A stretch of DNA of 64,000 nt from Trachythela sp. YZ-2020 (lineage: Eukaryota; Cnidaria; Anthozoa; Malacalcyonacea; Clavulariidae), in assembly GCA_016169945.1 (NCBI GenBank), contig JADLSH010000388.1:5592501-5656500 (forward strand), in the 5' to 3' direction. The translations under genes were made by a program, and so were the position numbers. Numbering within the stretch: position 1 is the first letter of the stretch; each line of letters begins with the position of its first letter. Under the pieces are notes generated by a model. The model saw only the letters and a list, made by a program, of their open reading frames with translations. It was not told the DNA's origin and searched no databases. Below are positions 24,825-36,400 of this stretch, one piece after another.

Positions 24825-25415
24825 AATGCGCTTATTTTCCTGCCGATACGATGGTAATTTTCTAAAAATGCTAAAAACAAACATGAGGATTATAGAATTC
24901 TTCCTTAATTTAGTCTTTTATGATTTTTTAGCGGCTACGTAGGCATGGAGTTTGCAAATTTCCACCAAACCCGGCCTTTTCGATCTTTGTGGCAAAGCCA
25001 ACGGCAACGGTGTGTAATTTACCGCAAAGTCAAAGCCGGAATACAACCGATTACAAGTGTGAAATTTTACGTTATTTTTGATATAATTTCGGGTATTTTA
25101 GGTTTGAGTTAAGATACACAAATATATATATTATATACCTGTATTATATATACCAAATATATATATTATATAATTTATTAAGTAATCACTGTAAATCGCT
25201 GGTTTTCTCATATTTCTTACTGAATCATTGCAAGCATAATTGTTTATCAGAACAGGAAAACCGTAATCAGTCCGTAAATAAAGATTATAGTCTATTATAT
25301 AGATCAACTGTTAAACTTTATAAACTATATATAGTCTATAAACTACTGTATAAACTATCATAAAATAATATAACATTAAATATTTAAACGTATATATATA
25401 CATAATCTTTATAAA

Positions 25416-25607
25416 CTAGTGATTGTCTGATTCATAAAATTCATGCACATGTGTACGCCTCGTGTAGCGGCCAGAAGACACGGTACCAAATGATCCAGTG
25501 CCTAAATTTTCCGTTATTGTAACATCGCTCCAGTTAAAAGTAGGAACGTCAATATTGGAACTCGTTTTCCGTAGAGTGAGTTTAGGAATGGCGCTTTTAG
25601 TGAGCAA
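25416..25607 (-). pseudogene. Kinase N-lobe-like fragment inside the foldback element
   Basis: The minus-strand translation contains NWSDVTITENLGTGSFGTV followed by SSGRYTRR. This reads as a kinase β1 strand and glycine-rich loop (G-T-G-S-F-G-T-V). No VAIK lysine, HRD or DFG follows before the stop, so only one exon-sized piece is present. It differs from the glycine loops of receptors A, B and C, so it did not come from them in recent times. It is most likely host sequence captured in the transposon loop. A chance match cannot be excluded. Confidence 0.5.
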
Positions 25608-26447
25608 TTTTTAGAACGTTAAATTAAAGCTTGTATAGTTATACGCGAGTGCAATGCCTTAGAAATCAAAGAGGCATAACTAGATAATCAATAAATGACG
25701 CAGAACCACCTTGCCCAGAGCACCTTGCCAAAAGTACTTTGATGAGGTTCGATCTGATTAGCTTACAGTTTGAAGTGAGAACATAGGGCGGAGAAACACA
25801 ACAGGGAGCGGAAACCCCCCGCGAAATCTCTTTTGGCCTTTTACACAAAAAGAGAAATGCACCGTGCACGTTTTATCCGATTTCTTCCAAACTTTGCCAC
25901 AATGTAGAACAATAGTTAAGGAGCAAAAGTGTGCTCGCCATACTTTTCGAGTTATAGGCATCCGTTCTAACGTGTATACAAAATTTGTGTGAGTCAACTT
26001 GTCTGCTTTATATCAAAGCAAATACAATAGCTGTCAAAAAATGTTATCTGAGATGGGAAATATGTTTTGCAGGTCCTAGGGTTAAATCGGCGGCGTGCAA
26101 ATCTCGTGACGCGAAGGAGGCCAGATGTTCAAAAGTAGCCCGAAGCAACCACAGTGTTTTAAAATATAGCGTTTTTGTTAAATTACAATTCCGGGTTTTA
26201 CAGATTTCGGCTTTTACAATTCCGGGTTTTACAGATTCCGGGTTTTACAATTCCGGGTTTTACAGATTCCGGCTTTTACAATTCCTGGTTTTACAGATTC
26301 CGGCTTTTACAATTCCGGGTTTTACAGATTCCGGCTTTTACAATTCCGGGTTTTACAGATTCCGGCTTTTACAATTCCCAGATTCCTTTCCTCGTTCCGT
26401 TCCTCGTTCCGTTCCTTGATTCCCCGTTCCTTGTTTTACAGATAGCC

Positions 26448-27440
26448 GATCGAAATTTGATTAATAATAGACGATAGACAACCTCGCCGTAGATTCTCAC
26501 TTTTGATGTGACTATTTGACATGTTTAAGAGCAATATCACATTCAACAGAGCGGAATATCAACGCAAAAATCCTTGACTGCCAACTTTTTCGCGTTGCTT
26601 CTTCATTCACCGATCGTTATATGACATATACAAGTCGTTGAAACTCTGGTTACTTTGAGTTACTCTGGTTTGTTATTCCTTGTGTTTGTATCACGACGAA
26701 TTAAGGAATTGCAGTCAAAGACTTGTCGTAAAGTGTCCTTGTGTGGGGTTATCGAAAGTTCGCAATCTTTAACTATCGTGAAAAAGACTGGTAGCTTCTG
26801 TAAATTATATAGTCCGTGACAAAGGTAAGTTCTTGTAATATGTAATAAGTATTTGGGAAATATTAAGTGAATAAAGTAATATATGAACAGTCTGAATGTG
26901 CTGTGTATTTAGCTACTGATCATATATTGTATTTGCATATATTGTCATATTTGCATAAAGACGTCACAATGATTCATGAAAGCTAATTACATGGCATATA
27001 TATGCACCATATTCTGCGTTTTCATTTCTAATAACAAATTACTTCATTTGTCTGCGTTGGGAATTTTAGCAACAACTCTCTTAACTAGAGCCTATAGTAA
27101 AAGATAAAAGATACAAAAATGTTTTAGAGTAAATATAAAGATTGAACTTTTATATTTGATTTTATAGGCACGTTTGCCATATTCATGCATGTTCAAAGGG
27201 TCAGTAGCGTGACTAATTCAAATTTATCTTATCTTTCTTACATCTATATGTTTTGATTTTGCATTACAAATAGGCAGCTATACCGCTATTGTATACTCAT
27301 CTACGAAAGAAAAGCTATTGCGAAGTTTCTTTGTATTGCGGTATATTGTATTGTCTCTCAGTCCTAGTGTAACTAAACCATTGAAATAATTTCTATAGGC
27401 ACTTGAATTTGTACTGAAATAAGCAGACGAACCAAACGAA
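26448..27440 (+). promoter_or_regulatory. Upstream region and probable 5' UTR exon of receptor B
   Basis: A strong splice donor, CAAAG|GTAAGTT, ends a possible non-coding exon at 26,824. A matching acceptor, TTTCTATAG, opens at 27,399, 42 bp before the receptor B start codon. If this is right, transcription starts between the foldback right end (26,447) and 26,824, so the promoter abuts the transposon. I see no clear TATA box. Confidence 0.4.
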
Positions 27441-30400
27441 ATGATGAGAAGTAGAATGCAGCTATCGGTCTTGGCTTTTCATAGCCTATTCCTCGCTATC
27501 CTTATCCCTGGAATTGCTTATGCCTTGAACGGTAAGGTTACACATATTTTGTTACTTATAACTATAGCACTGCTTGAAAAACGAACTGTGTTTGAAACTT
27601 CCCGGTTGAGGCAATTTTATCTATCCTAACACTTATATCGATATTTTTAATATTTATATTTCTTCTAGAAACAATTGATTCCGGAAATATGAAAGTCATG
27701 TCTGATACAACTGTTGCACTAGCGGGGTTTGGAGACATGGTAAAAATATGAAATACGTCATAAATATGCTGTAATATACATATAAACATTATATTTTGTA
27801 TTATCTATACTATGACGAATAGTGAAGCTAATTCTCGATTAAATGCGGAATCCAACCCGCATGAGCAGAAAATCTGCTTACCGTGGCTGAGCTTCAGTAA
27901 ATGTCCTATATATATGGAATTAGATAAAATAACTTCTGGCTCTGCATGTAGACGGATTGTGTAGCTCAGTTGGATGTTTCAAAGGTCGCGGGTTCAAAGC
28001 CCAGTCACAGAAAGTAGATTTTTCTGCTAACGCGGTTTGGATTCATTCACTCTGATCTCTCGAGAACATTTCTAAGATGAACTATATATAGTCTCAAACT
28101 ATCATTTGCTATAACAAAACAATGAAGTAGCTAACTCCGAAAATGAACATTTTAATATATTCATTAGACAAATTTTAATATACTGTTCATTATATATGAA
28201 AATGTTCACTGTTTTCGGTGTTACCGTTGTTTTGTATTCTGTAAAGTACTCAGAGGTTCCTGTAATCAATATAAGAAATCTTATACATCATGCATCTACG
28301 GATGCAAATGCTGTTGTATATATGCATGCTGTATATACGGCTTGTGATCCGTCTTGATGAAAACGTTTGTATTCTTCAATAGTTTTAGACATGAATGATA
28401 TTTAGTGAGAAAAATGAACTTGTAAATCAGCTGGATTTTTTTATCAGATATATATTCAGCTCCTTTACGGTCATCATTTCCTTTGTGTTTTTAGCATTAA
28501 TTATTAAAAAGAATAACAATTTTCTTAAAATCTATCTACTCAGTAATCGTCAAACAAAACGTCCTTATATACAGACGGAATTATTTTTCGTTATAGTGGA
28601 ATTTAGATAACGACCTGGGTTACCTAACCACTTGCAGTGAAGGCGGGGATTACGTGTTTATCACAAAGCAGATCAACATCAAAGATACATTTGGTGACGT
28701 CATTTATGTTTCCATGGAAACAAGCTTTTCGATAGATGATGCGTACAACCAGGCACTGGAAATTTACCTCTATAATGGGACCGCCCAACGGCCTTTTCAG
28801 AATGGTTTGTCCAGAGAGTTTTTCTTTCAAAATTTTTCTCATATATACACTATTGAAAACAGTACAGTATCAGCAAAAAATGGACCCAACTGGACTCACA
28901 TTTTTAAATTTCATAAGAATGGGTCGAACAACACGATCCTGGCAGTGAGAGGAATCGGTGTATGTGCAAGAGTGTACAGTATGAAGGTTTACTACTATTA
29001 TTGTGGAGAACGATATTTCAAAGGTGTAAAGTTTCCAAGAACTATGTCTCCTTTCGAAGGATGGAAAAAGGTGGAGGCAAATTGTTCGGTGAATTCTTCG
29101 CCATCAGATGAAATAAGGACACTGAGTGGATCTTGTGGATATAATGGAACGTGGAATATAAGAAGGGATATGGGATGCTTTTGTAAGAAAGGATTTGAAC
29201 AGAATTCTTTGAAGCAATGTTCGCGTGAGTTGACAAAAGTGATAGGCATATAGTTATACGTGCACATGACTGGTAAATAGCACGTTGTTGATAAAATATT
29301 AACAATTCATTTTTCCCAACTGAGAAATCGATGCTTGTAAATGTTTTCTTGTACTAGAAAATGTACTAGGAAGTTTTTTCTAGAAACGTATCAACTGTCA
29401 TGAGACATCATCCGTCTGACGGATCATTCATCTCCCCAATGTATAAACAAAAAACGAACTGTCTGGACAAACTACCGCGTCTGTCAAGACGAACTAGTAC
29501 ACTGGTTCGTCTGTGCAGACAAACTACACAAATAGTTCGTCTGTGCAGACAAACTACACAAATAGTTCCTCTTGACGCCGGATAATCCGTCTTCTGGCTA
29601 CATTTTTGCAAACAATGACAAATTATGAGACAAACTACCTTTTGTTTGCTCAAGTTCGTCCAGTTCCGTCATGAAAAGAATAAGCGCAGAAACTCTGACA
29701 ATGTTTTGGCTCAGACTGATATAATATTTATACACAGCATATCGTCAAACGCATGCATTAACGCATTTCTTACACTGTATTCTTTCAATACTTTGACCGA
29801 ACAATTTCTGTAAACTTCACCCAATTAAAAGATAATGCTATAATTTATTCCTAAAATCTAGCTTGCCCAGCTGCTCGTTTTAAACCAACATCTTCCAAAG
29901 AGACATGCCAAGCATGTCCAAACAAAAGCAACAACACCCTCGACAGAACAAGCTGTGAATGTATGAAAGGTTTTTACCATTCCACGAAGAAAGCAGATCC
30001 GACCACAGGCCCGTGTTTTGGTAAGTATAGGCAGGACAGTTTAGAATTGACAGAGCAATCCAGTCTAAATAAAGTTAGTTTAGTTTTTAGTTTTTATGAG
30101 ACGCGCATGACATTTGAAACTTTGTCACCCAATCTTTCCTCTAATAACTTTCTACTGTGTTTAGTGTAATTATTGCCTGACTCCACAACAAACGAAGACG
30201 TACTTCCTCTGAATTTCCTTGATGAATTATTGATATATCTGATTATAATCTCACAGGTCCTATTACAGAAAAATTTGAATTGTCTGTAAAGAATTTTGGC
30301 GAAAATACAGTGAAAGTAACTTGGAAAGATGTAATGGTGGAGAAACAAATACGCTACTCCCTCCATTATGATGTTCAATGCTTCATGTGTGGACGAACTT

Positions 30401-33400
30401 CACGTAATTGCAATATAACATGCAAAGATGTCGACTACAAACCGGGGCAAGCTAATTTGACCCAAACATATGTAGAAATTTCAAACCTCCGTCCAGGCCG
30501 TAAATATGTATTCAGAGTTTACCCTAAGACAGTGATTAATAAATTCATTGGGAAAGCTGAATGGAAATATTCTGAATCTAAACCATTTTTGCTTCCACCT
30601 TTGCTTCCATCTTTGCTTCCATCTGCAGGTAAATAGAGTATTTTTCTAGGTCATATAAATAAAGATAAAACCTATACAATAGCGGCCGAGAACATTATAG
30701 CTTAACAAATAGTTCTTGACCGCAAGCATAATTGAATTATATCATAGTGCGCACAGGCTATAGTTTGACACATGCAGAATTTCGGATATTTCCAAGCCCG
30801 CTGCACCACTTACGAGTAACTAACCATTGGAAATTGGAAAGAGCATATAATTAGCCTTTCTCACCCTGGGCTTATCCGCCATTTTTGAGGTACTGCCTCC
30901 TCCAGATCAGAATTCTCTGTAAGCACTGAAAAATACGACTTTTATAACTGTAGTTGGAAGTATAATCACTTTTGTAAATTTACAGTTAAATTTTTGAAAA
31001 GTCGTTTTTCACAGTCGTGTTTCGCATCACAAAGCAGTACCCCAATAATAGCGGATTTGGGCCTGCGTGAGAAAGGCTAATTGTGCACAATATATGAAAG
31101 TTTTAAAAAATCTTAAAATAGCGGCTGAGAAAGTAATAGTTTAACAAATAGATCTTCACCCAGGGAGCGCGGAGCCGGGGGGTGGGCATGCCCCCCACCC
31201 ACCCACTTTTCGCTGCATAAAAATAAAATCGCTCATTGAAATTGAAATACGAAATACGGAGTCCTGTCCACCCCCCCCCCCCCCACACTTTTAAACAGGC
31301 TTCGCGGTCCCATAAACAGGCTCCGCGGGAGATTAATTGCATGAATAAATTATGGGTATTACGCGTGGAGACGAGATTTCCAAGCCTGCACCACACTTAC
31401 GAGTAAATTTACAGAGGTCAATTTTATAGTCGCTGGCTGTTGCTGGCTTGCGACTAATAACATAACATTGGGAAAGCGGATTACTTGCCATTTGATCGCG
31501 ATGGCAACCAAAGCTGTGTTTTACTTGAAGGAAAAAATACTAGTCAGAGTCATTGACAATTTTTACTAATAAAATATACTAATTTTGACTAATTAATCTT
31601 ATCTGTATTATATAATATAATATAATATAATCTGTATCTGTTTCATATTTAAATATATTTCTATATTTAAAAATAGTAATTACGCAATTCAGCCTAAAGG
31701 CCGCCATATTGTAATTATTTAATTAAACTATTAATCTATATAATATATTTTACTCCATGGTCCTACCCCAAGTTAACTAATTTTATTCAAACCTAGAAAT
31801 TAAAGTTCAAGACGGCGCAAGTAGCAAGTCAGAAATTGACGCAGTTGCAATTGCAATTGCACTTGGAGTAACAGGCTCCGTTCTTCTATTTGTTGTTGCT
31901 GTAGTTGCATTCCGTTTCCTGCGAAGAATTCGAAAAAAACAGCGCGAGCAATCTGTACAGGTGAACATACCTTTTATAGTTAAGGCTTGAATCCATTGGG
32001 GGAGGTATAGGTTTTCGCTGCATGGTTTTCGAATATTGCACATGCAATATGAGGAATTTCTTGCATAGTATAGTTTTTGCCACCTACAAAATTATTTTAT
32101 TATTGTAACAGAGCTGTACAACTATCGAAGTTATCATTAAATGAAAGGAACTCTAAGTTCTTAAAACTTTTTCTTCAAACTGCAACTTTAATATTGGTTG
32201 CCTCCTTTATTTCTCTAAGGAATTTCAATCCTGGCACGAGAGCAATGCTAACAGACGAAATTTTCTAAATTCAGCATTGCTTGAACTGGAAACGCTAGAT
32301 ATGGACATTGGTAAGTAAATTTTGCAGTTAGGCCAAAAAAGTCTTCTGTTTCTGGTCAGCGCGCGCGTCATTTTTAACTGTGCGCGTCAACGTCTTTTTT
32401 TGCAAATACGGTCCATCAATATCCTTGCAAAATGAAGTATTTATTCTATTAAACCTGCAAATTTGGTGACAGTTTAGCATTAAAAGCATAAAAAATCACC
32501 ATAAAAAATAGAAAATTACTCGCCTATTTCTCCAAAAAAGCGTCTCCTTATTAACTCTGAAGAAAAAAAAAGTATGGCGAAAAAAAGAGCCGCGTCGCCG
32601 CGTCAATTCTGCACAAACCCACTGACTAGAAACGAAATTTTTTTTGGCCTTATAGCGACATTTTTCATTTAAAATCAACTCCTCAAATATTTTCTCTCAC
32701 AATCAGTGCCAGAGAGTCTTTCTTATGTCGACGTATTAAAAGACTGGGAGATTTCGCCAAACAACCTGAAGGTGCTGGACAAAAAACTAGGAGCTGGTCA
32801 GTTTGGAATTGTCAAACAAGGTTTATACACACCTTCTGAAAATGGAGATCCTGAAGATGTTGCTGTAAAAATGTTGAAAGGTACTGAATAAAAATTATGT
32901 TTGATCAGGTTGTTATCAATACAAAATATACAGCAAATATTTATGCCCGGTATATGCATGGTTACAAAATAGATAATGATTAAGTAATACATGCATAAAA
33001 TATCAGCATTTTGGAAACGGAGCGCTATTTAAAACATCCGATCAACCAATATGATCATTGATTGATGTTTAATTTGAGTTAGATTTTTCTCATAAATAGA
33101 CTAGTACTTAATGAAACCTATCCGCAATGATTTCGGTAAAATCTCATTTTACAGATAGTTCTTTGGATTTTTTTAACATAAAAAATCGAATGATACCAAG
33201 TGTATTAAATGTAAAGTCTCTTTTCTTTTTCATTTGTTCTGTTTCAAACGTTAAAAGGTTTTCTCGCTTCCACTTTTAACCAAGTCACCGCTGTGCTCGA
33301 AATCGACAATACCAATAATACCCCATGTAGCGTCCATCATTCAACCACCTCCCAATCTTTAAGAGCTTCAAGCCTTAAATCATTAGCATCCAGCTTCCCA

Positions 33401-36400
33401 TCTTAACGTTAGATCCTCACCCCACCGAATAACTCAATGACATCCCACAATCAATATCCATATCTTCACGAACCTTTTCAATTGCTCTCTGATCAACTTA
33501 ACACATCGGCAGTGTGAAAGATGGGCATAATATTTGACGAATTAATTACACGAAATAATGTAAGCACAGAGATGGAAAACTATCCTTTCGTAGAAACACA
33601 ATAATTACCAAACATTGAGATTTATACGACGAAATAGACGTCCAGGTACATGGTGTAGATTTTAAACAATTTTTGAATGCTCTCTAACAGCAATTGTGTT
33701 GAATTATCGCTTTCATATATAAATTTAGTGATTTCTTAAATAAATAATCCTTAAGGCGATCCCAACAGTCAAAAGTACAAAATTACAACCACCCCTAATG
33801 CATAAGTAGAAAGATTATAACAACTAAATTATTCACGTCACCAGCCTCTAATCTGCATAGTCCAAGACACACTCCCCCATGTGACTCCAAGAAGGAGACA
33901 CATGCAGAAGGAAATTATGATTTAGCATATTGAAGTTGAAATGGAATAACATAACAAATATTAAAATTAGTTCCGACTGAAGAATAAAAAACGTTCTAAC
34001 ATGTGTTTCAGAAAACGCGTCTGAATCCGAATTATCGGATCTACTGGCTGAGATAAAGATCTTGAAAGAAGCCAACAAAGAACTACACCCAAATATCATA
34101 AGATTTATCGGAAGCTGTTTATTAGAAGGTGAGACCATACGAAAAACTGATGAATATAGTAACAAAAATATTCCAGCTACTTTAGATAGAAGCGAAGTTG
34201 TGTCTATCAGCCAATAGTCAAGGAAGGGTAGGGCTGACTAAAAAAGCCCTATATAGCAGTTGTATAATTGTTTGGGAAAAGCAAATACAAACCAATATAG
34301 TTGGATATAACTAAAATGTTTCAAATGGAATTTTGACGAAAAATTGTGGTATCATTATGCTTTCGTTTGTTAATTCACGTTTGTCTTCATTTCTTATTGC
34401 AAAAGATTTTGAAATAGCGATCGTTTCACCAGCCAGTTCCTTTTCATAACTGGCCAATAATATTCGGCTACTACAGCAGCCAATCAGACAGCAGCCAAGA
34501 AGATGCTGCAATTTCATTTCCTTCACAACCCGGGTGTAACACTGTATGAAACCTGACTTTCGCTGCAAGAGGTCCTGCGTCGTGTACTTATAACTTAGGT
34601 AATATAGCTTATCACCATTATTCCAAACGTTTGACAGTTTCTTCTTCGACAATATGCCAATAATTATTATTAATTATTTCCTCTCTTCAGGAAAACTTCT
34701 AATGATAACTGAGTTTTGCCCTGGTGGAAATCTCCGAAAATTCCTAATCAAAAGTAGAGTCAGTTATAACTCTAACACGACAGATTATGTCAATATAACT
34801 TCGACGTTAAGCCATCGTCAATTGTTGAAAATAGCTGTGGACGTTGCAAGTGGAATGGTTCATCTTTCCTCGCAGAATGTATTGAAATTAAAGCTTATAA
34901 TGATGATTAATTTACAGCACTCCACACATGTTAAGCCATACAGCACTCCACATACGTTATATCGAAATGTATTATTCTCAGTTATTCTCTCTCACTCTCA
35001 CTCTCACTCTCATTCTCATTCTCATTCTTATTCTTATTCTTATTTCATTTTCCTATTAGAATTAAAAAATAATATAAATTGTTTACATTTCAGGGCTACC
35101 TCGAAATATTTCATATAAAATGGAAAAATTCTAAAAAAGGCTTAACAAGAGCGTCAAGGCAAATCTTACTAAATATTTTATTCACCTTTTTATAGTTTCT
35201 TCATCGTGATTTAGCAGCCAGAAATATTCTTATTGGAAATGATGTAGCAAAAATTGCTGATTTTGGATTGGCCAGAGATACTGGAAGTGCTGAAGAATAT
35301 ATACGAAATAAGCAGGTAACCTGATAAATATTTATCCATGGACTAGATTAGTCAGACTAGACTGCTGTAGGTCTGTCTTGGATCTAGTTGAGTACGTCGG
35401 AACTACCATCTTGGACGGAACGCTCTTAGATTATAGGAGTCATGCCGGCATGCAGTTGCAAGATTGGTATTACCTTGATGGGTATCTATACCGTACTAGA
35501 TGTTTTATCGTTAAAATTAATTCACATTTTGTACAACGCGTTGAACTGTTATAATGGTGAACGTACATGTTCACAAAATTTCATTTCCCAATCTCTGTTC
35601 CTAATCAACTTCAATCATCATCACTGCTTAAGAACATACAAGATGACCTCCTCATCACCAGGGCATATAAATAGATTTCGTATGTCCGCAAACGTACGCG
35701 CTGTAAGTAACCATCCAGTTGCAGTCTGTAAGTAACCATCCAGTCTCCATCTTTATGGTGAACTTACAATTCGTCGATATACATATAATATTCAATCACT
35801 ACAATGTACATCTTTTTCCAGCTATGTAAAAGTGATTACGTTTTCATGATCCATTTTGTAGAATTTACTTCCAGTGAAATGGATGTCCCTGGAAAGCTTA
35901 CTTGATGGTCGCTTTACAACAGCTAGCGATGTGTAAGTTCATGCTAAATCAATCAAATATCATGTGGGTGTTGACAGCTCTTATATCTCAGTGCCTTTTT
36001 AAGAATTTTCACTGGTTGCGAAATTAAACCTTTTTTCAAAACAGGAAAAATGCGGGCTGTCAAGGTTTGGCCGAAGGCGCGAGATGGAAGGGAGAGATTT
36101 ATCGCTGTCCATATAGTCATAAGCAAGACCGTTGACCATGTAACATTGGTATGATTAATCCATGTTCATTAATCCATTACCATTATTTTGATGCAGGTGG
36201 AGCTATGGTGTTCTTCTCTACGAAATTACAACTCTCGGTGGGTAATGATCCAAAATCAAGATATACTATAGATGGACTCGTCAGTCGTGTCTGACTGTCG
36301 TATATAACAAAGTTTATAAGTTTCCAATTAAAGAAAATATTTCCTTAAGCCGTCCATGACCGCCTATTAAAAAGTAGCCGTCTAAATTCAAAAGTGGCCG

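Larger units (their letters stand above)
20067..26447. mobile_element. 6.4-kb foldback-like (FB/MULE-type) transposon
   Basis: The ends are inverted. The left starts GGCTATCTGTAAAACAAGG, and the right ends in its reverse complement. Both continue with a matching GGAACGGGGAATCAAGGAACGG segment before entering the same tandem repeat in opposite orientations. The flanks carry a 10-bp direct repeat with one mismatch, GATCCAAATT (20,057–20,066) and GATCGAAATT (26,448–26,457). Inverted arms made of short tandem repeats, unequal arm length, a unique loop and 9–10-bp duplications are hallmarks of Drosophila Foldback elements and of Mutator-like relatives. Arms: about 20,067–24,824 and 26,185–26,447; loop about 24,825–26,184. 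No transposase was recognised, so it is probably non-autonomous. Confidence 0.75.

Noticed and set aside
27955..28010. tRNA gene
   Set aside because: A and B boxes are present but only 17 bp apart; there is no anticodon arm or paired acceptor stem. A SINE relic is better.
34654..35118. Read-through version of the receptor B kinase exon past 34,878
   Set aside because: The frame continues into a microsatellite-containing intron. A donor at 34,879 joined to 35,196 restores the HRD loop.
36238..36243. Donor GTAATG at 36,242 for the receptor B exon
   Set aside because: Joining there puts a TGA at the next exon start. The donor GTGGGT at 36,238 keeps the frame and gives the expected [10 protein letters not shown].
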